Shown here: piece after piece, positions 1-6,070 of the stretch
Layout: each line of letters starts with the position of its first letter
Numbering within the stretch: the stretch's first letter is position 1
Source: an uncultured Mesocricetibacter sp.
GTDB lineage: Bacteria; Pseudomonadota; Gammaproteobacteria; Enterobacterales; Pasteurellaceae
Direction of reading: 5' to 3'
DNA length: 13,759 nt
Assembly (NCBI GenBank): GCA_905373425.1
Contig: CAJPST010000037.1
Location: forward strand, 1-13,759
Translations under genes and position numbers: made by a program
The notes under the pieces: generated by a model
What the model saw: the letters and a program-made list of their open reading frames with translations, nothing else
What the model was told of the DNA's origin: nothing
Databases searched by the model: none

Positions 1-648
1 GGATAGGCGAAAATCTAACACATCGGAAAACGTAGTTTTGAAATGAAAGCGTCCGTCCTGCGGTAAGCGGGTTTCGCTGATATCCAGTTTTGCCAGTAAT
101 TTTAAACGTGAAATCAGCCGACTTGCTAGGTTTAATGACACGGCATTTTGTGCTTGTAAAACACCGTCGATTCTGAATCGCACCTGAAGTTGATTGGTTT
201 GAGGTTCGAGGTGTATATCTGATGCATTTTTACGTAATGCGCTTTCAAAAATACCGTCTAACAGTTGAATCACCGGTTCGTCTGATTTTTGCGCCGTTTC
301 TTGTTCGGGGTTATTCTGTAACGTGGCGTAAAACAGTGGATTTTCTTCAATTTGAGTTATCTGTGGCGCCAGTTCCTGTAATAGAGTTTTGAGTTGATGG
401 CTCTCTAGCAAAACCGGTTCGACGATTTTTCCCGTGAGGAAAGAAAACGTTTCACAGGCAGCTAAATTGGCAGGACTATCCACACCAAGCCATAATGTTT
501 GCTCATTTTCACGCAAAGGCAGGGCGAGATAGCGTAGCAAAAGATGTTGTTGCTGCTGGTTTCTCAACCATAAATGCGGTTCAATTTCAAACTGTTCCGC
601 ATTGGCCGCAATAACGGTCTTCACCGTTTCAACCGGATGTGCGTTCAT
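1..648 (-). CDS. pilB: PilB, type IV pilus assembly ATPase (GspE/PulE family), N-terminal part only
   Basis: This open frame has no stop and runs off the left edge, so only the first 216 residues are present. It starts with ATG at 648, whose A is the last base of the pilA stop (TAATG overlap), so pilA and pilB are probably translationally coupled. Near residue 140 there is A-S-D-I-H-L-E-P, followed by a V-R-F-R-I-D-G-V-L stretch, L-I-S-R-L-K-L-L-A-K-L-D-I and L-P-Q-D-G-R. This series is typical of the N2 domain of type II secretion/type IV pilus extension ATPases. The first 110 residues are the variable N-terminal domain. The Walker A and B motifs lie outside the window. In the family PilB is a cytoplasmic hexameric ATPase that drives pilin polymerisation. 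The family call rests on motifs; the name pilB rests on the position after pilA. Confidence 0.9.
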   Translation of the reverse strand, partial: MNAHPVETVKTVIAANAEQFEIEPHLWLRNQQQQHLLLRYLALPLRENEQTLWLGVDSPANLAACETFSFLTGKIVEPVLLESHQLKTLLQELAPQITQIEENPLFYATLQNNPEQETAQKSDEPVIQLLDGIFESALRKNASDIHLEPQTNQLQVRFRIDGVLQAQNAVSLNLASRLISRLKLLAKLDISETRLPQDGRFHFKTTFSDVLDFRLS

Positions 649-1109
649 TAGCTACAGAATCCGGCAGGAAACAATTCGGCATTGGTTCCGCAATCTGCCG
701 TCCAAGTCACACCATCGGCCGCATTACCTGCTGCGGTGAGTTTATAACTGATACCGTCCAACGCACCTTTCCCCGTGACTGTGATAACTCCGCCACTGGC
801 TTTTACAGATTTCACGTATTTTCCTCTTTCTTCCGTATTATCTTGAATGCCATTGCTACCGGCAGAGCAGCCGTTAACGCCATTGGTGTTATAAATACAA
901 AGCTCTATCTCAGAACGATAAGGTGCGGCAGCTTGCAATAATTCAGACATGGCAGCTTTTTTGGTGTAGTTTTGATAAGAGGGAATGGCAACGGTAGCGA
1001 GAATTGCCACGATAGCAATCACAATCATTAACTCAATCAGCGTAAAACCTTTCTCTACAGGCTTTTGTGTGGAAATATGCCATGCGCCAAAAGTGCGGTT
1101 GATTTTCAT
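648..1109 (-). CDS. pilA: PilA, type IV major pilin precursor
   Basis: This 153-residue type IVa prepilin carries a processing site G-/F-T-L-I-E-L after residue 21, with the invariant Glu at mature position 5 and a hydrophobic N-terminal helix. Two cysteines near the C-terminus (A-D-C and G-F-C-S) would form the usual D-region disulfide, and a further pair lies mid-protein (E-L-C and N-G-C). In Pasteurellaceae PilA is the pilus subunit needed for natural transformation. The start at 1109 is the only in-frame ATG before the processing site and has AAGGA 10 bases upstream. The leader peptide is unusually long at 21 residues, because an uptake signal lies within its codons and encodes N-R-T-F. 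pilB follows with a one-base overlap. A candidate CRP-S site lies about 90 bases upstream of the start. Confidence 0.96.
   Translation of the reverse strand: MKINRTFGAWHISTQKPVEKGFTLIELMIVIAIVAILATVAIPSYQNYTKKAAMSELLQAAAPYRSEIELCIYNTNGVNGCSAGSNGIQDNTEERGKYVKSVKASGGVITVTGKGALDGISYKLTAAGNAADGVTWTADCGTNAELFPAGFCS
1091..1099 (+). repeat. DNA uptake signal core inside pilA
   Basis: Exact AAGTGCGGT (Haemophilus-type core), preceded by two more A and followed by an A/T-rich tail. It lies in the codons of the PilA leader peptide, where the complement reads out as N-R-T-F. Confidence 0.9.
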
Positions 1110-1145
1110 AATGTTTTTTTCCTTCGGTTACGTTAAACTGTGCTT

Positions 1146-1151
1146 ACTATG
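1146..1151 (-). promoter_or_regulatory. Candidate -10 element of the pilA promoter
   Basis: On the minus strand CATAGT (4 of 6 matches to TATAAT) would set transcription starting near 1139. That puts the centre of the CRP-S site at about -61, a classical class I activator position. There is no good -35 element, as expected for an activator-dependent promoter. The assignment is weak and depends on the CRP-S call. Confidence 0.3.
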
Positions 1152-1179
1152 AATAAAACCCAAAACAGCGTCAAAATCG

Positions 1180-1188
1180 ACCGCACTT
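1180..1188 (-). repeat. DNA uptake signal core between pilA and ampD
   Basis: Exact ACCGCACTT, in inverted orientation to the copy inside pilA. Its last T is the first base of the candidate CRP-S site, so the two elements abut. Confidence 0.9.
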
Positions 1189-1211
1189 TTTTGGAACGGT
1201 GATCGCAAAAA
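1188..1211 (-). promoter_or_regulatory. Candidate CRP-S (competence regulatory) site for pilA
   Basis: Read on the minus strand, the left half is TTTTTGCGA, then a 6-base spacer TCACCG, then TTCCAAAAA. The left half matches the T-tract plus TGCGA half-site described for Sxy-dependent CRP sites in Pasteurellaceae. The right half matches its reverse complement at 7 of 9 positions. Known biology: the pilABCD operon belongs to the CRP/Sxy competence regulon in Haemophilus influenzae. The site lies upstream of the pilA start and ends only 9 bases before the ampD start codon. Confidence 0.7.
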
Positions 1212-1220
1212 TAATATTTT

Positions 1221-1808
1221 ATGCAACAGAAACTTGATTTAAATATCACCGATGGCTGGCTTAACGGTGTGCGTCGTGTGATTTCACCTCATTTTGATCA
1301 ACGACCTGAACCATCGGATATTTCGCTATTGGTCATTCATTATATTAGCCTTCCCCCTGAACAATTTGGAGGTGGTTATGTGGATGATTTTTTTCAAGGA
1401 AAGCTGGATCCGAAGGTACATCCGTATTTCAAAGAAATATATCAAATCCGTGTGTCGGCACATTGTTTGATTGAGCGAAATGGGCGCGTGACGCAATATG
1501 TCAGCTTTAATGAACGTGCATGGCATGCCGGAGTGTCAAGCTTTGAAGGTCGTGAAAAGTGCAATGATTTTTCAATTGGGATTGAGCTTGAAGGGAGCGA
1601 TCAACAGCTGTTCACCGAGGAGCAGTATCGAGAATTAGCGGCACTGACCAAGCGGATAATGGCAGCTTATCCGCAGATTACTAAACAGCGAATTGTCGGG
1701 CATTGCGATATTGCACCCGAACGAAAAATTGATCCCGGCCGCTATTTTGATTGGAATTACTATTTGCATTTATTAGATCGACGAGAAGAGTTATGGCACA
1801 AAAAATGA
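1221..1808 (+). CDS. ampD: AmpD, 1,6-anhydro-N-acetylmuramyl-L-alanine amidase
   Basis: This 195-residue protein of the amidase_2 / peptidoglycan-recognition fold is close to the usual 180-190. In known AmpD enzymes zinc is held by two His and one Asp. The equivalents here are His40 (L-L-V-I-H-Y), His161 (I-V-G-H-C-D-I-A-P) and Asp171 (K-I-D-P-G), with the catalytic-region Lys169. H-A-G-V-S-S-F and C-N-D-F-S-I-G-I-E-L-E-G are also typical. AmpD acts in the cytosol on recycled anhydromuropeptides, cleaving the amide between anhydroMurNAc and the stem peptide. It is divergent from pilA and overlaps the following HAD gene. No convincing ribosome binding site precedes the start codon, where the sequence is nearly all A and T. 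The candidate CRP-S site sits where the ampD leader would be. Confidence 0.95.
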   Translation: MQQKLDLNITDGWLNGVRRVISPHFDQRPEPSDISLLVIHYISLPPEQFGGGYVDDFFQGKLDPKVHPYFKEIYQIRVSAHCLIERNGRVTQYVSFNERAWHAGVSSFEGREKCNDFSIGIELEGSDQQLFTEEQYRELAALTKRIMAAYPQITKQRIVGHCDIAPERKIDPGRYFDWNYYLHLLDRREELWHKK

Positions 1809-2464
1809 TGACAGTGAAAAATGTGATTTTTGATATGGATGGCGTGCTGATTGATTCCGAGCCGTTTTGGGCGGAGGCGCAAATCGAAACATTGGCGGGC
1901 TATGACGTTCAAATTACTGAGCCAGATTGCGAGAAATATACGCGAGGTATACGTATTGACGAATCAGCGCAAATTTGGATTGATTTGTTTGGCCTTAATG
2001 TCGATTACAAACGATTAAAACAGCAGATTTTAGATAGTGTCTGTGAAAAGATTGCAACACAAGGCGAAGCGATGGAAGGCATTGATGAGTTGTTGCGTTT
2101 CTTAAAACAAAATAATGTTCAGATAGCGTTGGCAACCTCTTCCGATCGTCGAGTTATTAAAGCTGTGTTTGATCGTTTGAGTCTGTGGGAATATTTTCCG
2201 ATTCAATGTACTGCGGCTGAGGAGGAACTAGCCAAGCCGCATCCCGCAGTTTATCTCACGGCGATCAAAAGACTGAATGCAACGCCGAAGGATTGTATTA
2301 TTATTGAAGATAGTGTTGTCGGTTTAATTGCCGCGAAGGCCGCTAATGTGCGTACTTTTCTGGTTAATCCAAAGTTCGCCGAGGCACGTTTTGCTATTGC
2401 GGACGAGCGAATGGCTTCGTTAATAGATGTACTGGCGAGATTAAAATCGGATTATTTAATATAA
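1793..2464 (+). CDS. hxpB: HAD-superfamily sugar phosphatase, HxpB/YniC-like
   Basis: This 223-residue HAD hydrolase has all four motifs. Motif I is F-D-M-D-G with Asp14 (nucleophile) and Asp16. Motif II is L-A-T-S-S. Motif III is the Lys at 148 in A-K-P-H-P, and motif IV is I-E-D-S-V with Glu172/Asp173. The cap inserted after motif I and the G-I-R-I-D and D-S-V-V-G-L-I-A-A-K-A-A segments resemble Escherichia coli YniC/HxpB, a hexitol phosphatase (2-deoxyglucose-6-phosphatase) of 222 residues. The true substrate here is not known. The start is uncertain. ATG 1793 follows a purine-rich GAGAAGAG and gives the family length. ATG 1805 would make a 4-base ATGA overlap with the ampD stop. ATG 1751 would overlap ampD by 58 bases and is less likely. 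Co-transcription with ampD is inferred. Confidence 0.85.
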   Translation: MAQKMMTVKNVIFDMDGVLIDSEPFWAEAQIETLAGYDVQITEPDCEKYTRGIRIDESAQIWIDLFGLNVDYKRLKQQILDSVCEKIATQGEAMEGIDELLRFLKQNNVQIALATSSDRRVIKAVFDRLSLWEYFPIQCTAAEEELAKPHPAVYLTAIKRLNATPKDCIIIEDSVVGLIAAKAANVRTFLVNPKFAEARFAIADERMASLIDVLARLKSDYLI

Positions 2465-2617
2465 AGTTATTGAATAAACATTGTTTAGTTCGATGACGGT
2501 TAGATAAAAGTTCGGATGATATAGAAAATTCTGAAGATTTGAAAACAGACAAAAAAAATTTTTCATCTATGTTTTTCATTTTCTGTTTTCCTTTCTTTTT
2601 GCTTGTGGGCAAAGAAA

Positions 2618-2648
2618 AAACAGTAAACCTTTTTGGGATTTACTGTTT
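2618..2648 (-). terminator. Rho-independent terminator of the ABC-F gene
   Basis: A perfect 10-base inverted repeat (AAACAGTAAA at 2618-2627 and TTTACTGTTT at 2639-2648) surrounds an 11-base loop. On the minus strand the stem ends in a T run continuing to about 2611. It begins 41 bases after the ABC-F stop and could also stop plus-strand transcripts arriving from ampD-hxpB. Confidence 0.8.
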
Positions 2649-2688
2649 CTATGTTAGTCTTTTTCTAAACTTTAATGGTTCACTTCAT

Positions 2689-4167
2689 TTATAATTGTAT
2701 AATTTTATTGACTACATTTTCTACAAATCGCTTGTCGTGTTCCACAAATATAAGTGTAGGCTTTGCTTCTTTTATGATTTCCTCAATCTGTATTCTTGAT
2801 ATTACATCTATATAATTTAAGGGTTCATCCCAAACAAATAAATGAGCCGGCTTTGACAAACTGACGGCAATTAAAACTTTCTTTTTTTGCCCATCACTAT
2901 AATTCTTCATATCCATTTCAAATAATTCTCTTGAAAAATCTAATTTTCTAAGAATTGTTTTACACAATGTTTCATCAACATCTTGCTTATGAATATATTC
3001 ATTTAGGCTGCCTGTTAAATCAGATGTATCTTGAGGAATATACGATATTTCCAAATTACTTGCTAATTTTACCTCGCCTGTATACTCGTGATTCAGACCT
3101 AATAAAATTTTAATCAAGGTCGATTTTCCACTTCCATTACTACCATATATAGCTACTATATCACCTTGTTTTATCTCAAAACTCACATTCCTTAATATCT
3201 GTTTTTCTCCATAGTATGATGATAAATTACTAACCGATATTAGAGGATTTTTGCGATGATGTAACAGATGCAATAATAGACTTTCCTTTGTTTCAATATC
3301 TTTTAGTAAATTCTGTTTTTCTTCTATTGCCTTATTTTGTCTATTCTCCAAATTCTTAGACCTTTTCATCATCTTGGCTGCCTTATGACCTATATATCCT
3401 TTGTCCGGTTTTACACCTGATATTTTCACACCATTTTTAGTCTTTTCAATTTTATCAGACCAAATTTGACATTGTCTTGCAGCTTCTTTTAATCGTTTAA
3501 TATCTTTCCTTAATTTCTCGTTTTTACTGATTTCAAAGTGATCTTTCATCAATTTGTTTTCATACCATGATGTAAAATTTCCTGATTGAACATCAATGGA
3601 ATTCCTGTTAATAGAAATAACATGATTGATGCAGCCGTCTAAAAAATCCCTATCATGAGATATGAGCAAAAACCCTTTTTTACTTTTCAGATATTCGCTT
3701 ACAATTTTTCTTCCGTGCATATCCAAATGGTTTGTCGGCTCATCAATAAGTAAAAAACCATCTTCTCTTGTAAACAAAATAGCTAAAAGGATTTTTGTTT
3801 GTTCTCCTTTTGAAAGCGTTTCAAATTCCCTATAAACAAGGTTCTCATCGACATTAAGCAAACTAAGTTCTCTAAATAATTTCCATTCTTCCCCGTCTGA
3901 TATGAGTTCTTTATATAACTCAATCCCTGATTTTGAAGTATCCGTTATATTTGGTGGGAATTTAATGAATTCAACATCCTTAATTATTTTACCTTGATAC
4001 GTTTCTTCATTTAAAAGTAACTTAAATAGTGTTGATTTGCCAATTCCATTTCTTCCTATCAATCCTATTTTCCAGTTTGTCTCAAAGGAAAACGATACAT
4101 TTTCAAATATAGGTTTTACATATCCATAATATGAGAAACTGAGGTTTTCAATTTTAATTGTCGACAT
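2689..4167 (-). CDS. ABC-F ATPase of the Lsa/Vga type, probable antibiotic ribosome-protection protein
   Basis: This 492-residue protein has two ABC domains and no membrane segments. Domain 1 has Walker A G-R-N-G-I-G-K-S-T (38-46), signature L-S-K-G-E-Q (118-123) and Walker B ending D142-E143. Domain 2 has Walker A G-S-N-G-S-G-K-S-T (342-350), signature Y-S-D-G-Q (423-427) and W-D-E-P-L-N-Y-I-D around E448. A charged linker of about 100 residues, predicted coiled coil, joins them. The second-domain pattern W-D-E-P-L-N-[FY]-I-D-V-I-S-R and the length fit the Lsa/Vga/Sal/CplR branch. Members bind the ribosome and displace lincosamides, pleuromutilins and streptogramin A. This specificity is inferred, not shown. 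The start at 4167 has AGGAGGTG with 5 bases between it and ATG. A+T content and codon choice differ from the neighbours. It converges with hxpB and lies downstream of the bamE terminator. Confidence 0.85.
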   Translation of the reverse strand: MSTIKIENLSFSYYGYVKPIFENVSFSFETNWKIGLIGRNGIGKSTLFKLLLNEETYQGKIIKDVEFIKFPPNITDTSKSGIELYKELISDGEEWKLFRELSLLNVDENLVYREFETLSKGEQTKILLAILFTREDGFLLIDEPTNHLDMHGRKIVSEYLKSKKGFLLISHDRDFLDGCINHVISINRNSIDVQSGNFTSWYENKLMKDHFEISKNEKLRKDIKRLKEAARQCQIWSDKIEKTKNGVKISGVKPDKGYIGHKAAKMMKRSKNLENRQNKAIEEKQNLLKDIETKESLLLHLLHHRKNPLISVSNLSSYYGEKQILRNVSFEIKQGDIVAIYGSNGSGKSTLIKILLGLNHEYTGEVKLASNLEISYIPQDTSDLTGSLNEYIHKQDVDETLCKTILRKLDFSRELFEMDMKNYSDGQKKKVLIAVSLSKPAHLFVWDEPLNYIDVISRIQIEEIIKEAKPTLIFVEHDKRFVENVVNKIIQL

Positions 4168-4337
4168 AAAAACACCTCCTCGTCATCCTATTTTATTAAT
4201 ATAATACCAACTTTAAGCTATTTCTCCTATCTCAGCTTTCTGTGGCACTTGACAGTTGCCTATAAAATTAAAAGATACATCAACTTGTTGTTTTCTTTCT
4301 TTACCCTTAGGGCTAATTTACGTCAGCCCCCAAAATT
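4168..4337 (-). promoter_or_regulatory. Leader region of the ABC-F gene, possible attenuation control
   Basis: The minus-strand leader contains several inverted repeats. These are a 5-base pair at 4310-4314/4325-4329, a bulged hairpin at 4244-4260 (GGCA...TGCC), a pair at 4215-4219/4234-4238 (AAGCT/AGCTT), and CAACT/AGTTG at 4208-4212/4254-4258, which competes with the bulged hairpin. A 6-codon open frame (M-Y-L-L-I-L) lies at 4260-4280 but has no good ribosome binding site. The ribosome binding site AGGAGG is at 4175-4180. Many ABC-F resistance genes are controlled by leader attenuation, so this is plausible. I found no canonical promoter and no T-run terminator in the leader. Confidence 0.35.
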
Positions 4338-4338
4338 A

Positions 4339-4347
4339 ACCGCACTT
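4339..4347 (-). repeat. DNA uptake signal core, left arm of the bamE terminator
   Basis: Exact ACCGCACTT, inverted partner of the copy at 4364-4372. Confidence 0.9.
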
Positions 4348-4363
4348 TGAGCTATCTTATCAA

Positions 4364-4372
4364 AAGTGCGGT
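4364..4372 (+). repeat. DNA uptake signal core, right arm of the bamE terminator
   Basis: Exact AAGTGCGGT with two further A before it, inverted partner of the copy at 4339-4347. Confidence 0.9.
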
Positions 4373-4406
4373 TGTCTTTTCAGCTGTTTTTTACAAGATA
4401 ACCAGT

Positions 4407-4820
4407 CTATTTTTTACCGAACGGCCACCAACGTTTTTTTGTCGGTTCCGGAGCCGTGATGATGGTGTTATTCTCATCAACATTGTCATTAGTCGGCAAT
4501 GGAGCATTTAAATCGGTTTGGGTGACAATTCCATTTTGATCGAACTGCACTACAAACGTGTGCTGTTCCGGTTTATCGTAGGCATGCTGTTGCAGATAAA
4601 CATAATACCAAGTGTTATTGTTGAATGGGTCGGTTAATACCGGCGTGCCGAGCAAATATTGAACTTGTTCCTTGTTCATTCCGGCCTGGACTTTGGCGAC
4701 AGTGTTACCTTCCAAATAGTTACCTTGCGGCACATCAATGCGATATACAACTTTATTTACGGAGCAGGCACTTAGGCTGAAAATAATTATAAGTGTGACG
4801 ATAACGGATTTAAAATGCAT
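4407..4820 (-). CDS. bamE: BamE (SmpA/OmlA) outer-membrane assembly lipoprotein
   Basis: This 137-residue lipoprotein has an N-terminal signal peptide (K4, then a hydrophobic stretch) ending in the lipobox L-S-A-C, with Cys19 as the lipidated residue. The mature part has the SmpA/OmlA domain pattern: Y-L-E-G-N near the start, then V-Q-A-G-M-N-K-E-Q-V-Q-Y-L-L-G-T-P, then N-T-W-Y-Y-V-Y. BamE is a periplasm-facing accessory subunit of the BAM complex, which inserts beta-barrel proteins. The tail beyond residue 110 is low in complexity and ends with K-K-R-W-W-P-F-G-K-K, longer than in Escherichia coli BamE (113 residues). The ribosome binding site is AAAGGA, about 9 bases before ATG. It lies downstream of yejK on the same strand and has its own good promoter. 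Confidence 0.9.
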   Translation of the reverse strand: MHFKSVIVTLIIIFSLSACSVNKVVYRIDVPQGNYLEGNTVAKVQAGMNKEQVQYLLGTPVLTDPFNNNTWYYVYLQQHAYDKPEQHTFVVQFDQNGIVTQTDLNAPLPTNDNVDENNTIITAPEPTKKRWWPFGKK

Positions 4821-4870
4821 TATGTTTTCCTTTTATTTTACGCAGTTAGCAATAAACTTCAGTTGAGCTG

Positions 4871-4899
4871 ATAATACCTAAAGTTAGCCGAATTGCCAA
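4871..4899 (-). promoter_or_regulatory. Promoter of bamE
   Basis: On the minus strand TTGGCA (4899-4894), a 17-base spacer and TATTAT (4876-4871) form a near-consensus sigma-70 promoter. It lies between the yejK stop and the bamE start, with transcription expected to begin near 4864. Confidence 0.65.
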
Positions 4900-4914
4900 A
4901 TTAATTCTCTGCTT

Positions 4915-5934
4915 TTAATCGGCGCTTTTTAATTGACGTTGAAGCTGGTCACGCAAGTTAGCGGGCAAGCCTTGTATGGTTAACGTGTCGGCATTCTCAT
5001 CCCAGATAATTCGATTATTAATCAGTTCTGCATCAAAACTGATGGTTACACCTTTACCGGAGCCGGAAAATTTGGTTAGTGATTTTAAGGTCGAACGAAC
5101 AGGAGGAATGCTGGCTTCCAAACCATAATCTTTTTCATCGGCAAAACTAGCAAAAGGCTGTTGATTTAGAGTAGGTAGAGTGTCTGAAAGTTCCGCTAAT
5201 TCAATTTCGGCGCCTGTATTGATTTGCCCTTTGCAGTATTCGAATACTTGTTTTTTAACTGCTTGGGTTTGCTCTTTATTGAGATCGCCTTGTTTACAAT
5301 AATCACTTACCGCTTGTAGCAGACATTGGTTTTGTAGTTGTGGGTTTAATCCTTCTTCCGCACCGAGAAAATCCATAAAGAAATCTCCGATTTTGCGTCC
5401 TACACGCCCTTTAATAAAGGTGAGATAGCGGTTTGAATCGGCATTGACCTGTAAATCAGTTAAATTAATTCGTGCGGCAATGTCGAATTGGGTCAAATTG
5501 AGATATTGGGTTTGGTGAATTTCTAGGTTTTCGTCCACTAACATGCTGATTTGGTTGTCGAGTAGAGCAATAAACAGGTAATCGGTGGCTAAAAAATTAT
5601 ATTGGCACAACACGAACGTACCACTGTCGGCGAACGCGTATTTACTTAGCTCGGTGTTTAATAAAATTGCGGCTTGTTGACTGAACGTAAGAAAATCAGT
5701 TTCTTGTTCCAGTAGGCGGTTAAGCGATTGAGCAAAGCCGGATTGCTCTTGAAATACGCCATAGCCTTTGGTTTTACTTTGGTAAGTTTGGTGCAACTGC
5801 AACATTAGCTGTTCCACTTCCGGTGTGACGGTGAGTAATTGCTCGCGCAGTATGCTATCGAGCTTTATATTGCCATCTTCTTGAGCATGGCTGATTAATT
5901 GGTGTAATACAATTTGGTTGACTGTAATGCTCAT
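4915..5934 (-). CDS. yejK: YejK/NdpA nucleoid-associated protein
   Basis: This 339-residue protein is close to the 335 of Escherichia coli YejK and belongs to the 37-kDa nucleoid-associated family. Recognisable features are an I-x-L-H-Q start region, G-x-F-V-L-C-Q-Y near residue 105, the conserved [19 protein letters not shown] segment near 173-191, and a basic C-terminal half ([13 protein letters not shown]). The exact molecular role is poorly known; it co-purifies with the nucleoid. The ribosome binding site is weak (GGAA, 6 bases before ATG). It is divergent from yejL-yejM, the same arrangement as in enterobacteria, which supports the assignment. A candidate -10 (TATAAT) sits directly next to an uptake signal upstream. 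Confidence 0.93.
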   Translation of the reverse strand: MSITVNQIVLHQLISHAQEDGNIKLDSILREQLLTVTPEVEQLMLQLHQTYQSKTKGYGVFQEQSGFAQSLNRLLEQETDFLTFSQQAAILLNTELSKYAFADSGTFVLCQYNFLATDYLFIALLDNQISMLVDENLEIHQTQYLNLTQFDIAARINLTDLQVNADSNRYLTFIKGRVGRKIGDFFMDFLGAEEGLNPQLQNQCLLQAVSDYCKQGDLNKEQTQAVKKQVFEYCKGQINTGAEIELAELSDTLPTLNQQPFASFADEKDYGLEASIPPVRSTLKSLTKFSGSGKGVTISFDAELINNRIIWDENADTLTIQGLPANLRDQLQRQLKSAD

Positions 5935-5972
5935 TTTTTGTTCCGAGTGAGTACATATAAAAAATATCTCTA

Positions 5973-5978
5973 ATTATA
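5973..5978 (-). promoter_or_regulatory. Candidate -10 element for yejK
   Basis: A perfect TATAAT on the minus strand immediately follows an uptake signal core (5979-5987) and would give a start near 5966. The -35 region is poor (TTTATG at a 17-base spacing), so the promoter is only likely. Confidence 0.4.
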
Positions 5979-5987
5979 ACCGCACTT
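5979..5987 (-). repeat. DNA uptake signal core between yejK and yejL
   Basis: Exact ACCGCACTT. On the minus strand its flanking A/T tracts fit the extended uptake consensus and include TATAAT. Confidence 0.9.
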
Positions 5988-5989
5988 TT

Positions 5990-6019
5990 TTAACCATAAA
6001 GCGGAAAATATGCTAAGAT
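5990..6019 (+). promoter_or_regulatory. Candidate promoter of yejL-yejM
   Basis: TTAACC (5990-5995), an 18-base spacer and TAAGAT (6014-6019) preceded by TG at 6011-6012, giving an extended -10. Transcription would begin near 6026, about 45 bases before yejL. Confidence 0.4.
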
Positions 6020-6070
6020 TTGAGAAATTATCGGGTATCATAGCATTTTTGAAAAACGGATTTTAGTAAT

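Larger units (their letters stand above)
2465..4337. other. Candidate acquired A+T-rich segment carrying an ABC-F resistance-type gene
   Basis: Sampled 60-base lines here are about one third G+C, against roughly 40-50% in the neighbouring genes. The segment has no uptake signal core, although cores are frequent on the right. Its single gene has a perfect AGGAGG ribosome binding site and a protein type best known from Bacillota. The right limit is probably just before the bamE terminator at 4338. The left limit is somewhere between the hxpB stop and the ABC-F terminator. I see no transposase, integrase, terminal inverted repeat or clear target duplication, so the means of entry (for example transformation or a lost element) is unknown. 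The edges are approximate. Confidence 0.5.
4338..4373 (-). terminator. bamE terminator formed by two inverted uptake signals
   Basis: AACCGCACTTT at 4338-4348 and its exact complement at 4363-4373 make an 11-base stem with a 14-base loop. On the minus strand the stem is followed by AATTTT, 34 bases after the bamE stop. It contains two exact uptake signal cores, at 4339-4347 and 4364-4372. Paired inverted uptake signals acting as terminators are well known in Haemophilus. Confidence 0.75.

Noticed and set aside
639..941. 100-codon open frame on the plus strand opposite pilA
   Set aside because: It is antisense to a clear pilin gene, has no recognisable motif and no good ribosome binding site.
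2394..2612. 72-codon minus-strand frame across the hxpB 3' end
   Set aside because: It overlaps the conserved HAD C-terminus in antisense, and its start has no ribosome binding site and no family features.
2689..4167. Twin-ABC protein as an ABC transporter ATPase
   Set aside because: It is a twin-ABC chain with no membrane domain or adjacent permease, and has the ABC-F linker, so a translation-associated role is more likely.
4249..4277. Perfect TTGACA (-35 like) on the plus strand upstream of the ABC-F gene
   Set aside because: At the proper spacing only AAGATA is found, and no plus-strand gene follows, so it would make only an antisense transcript.
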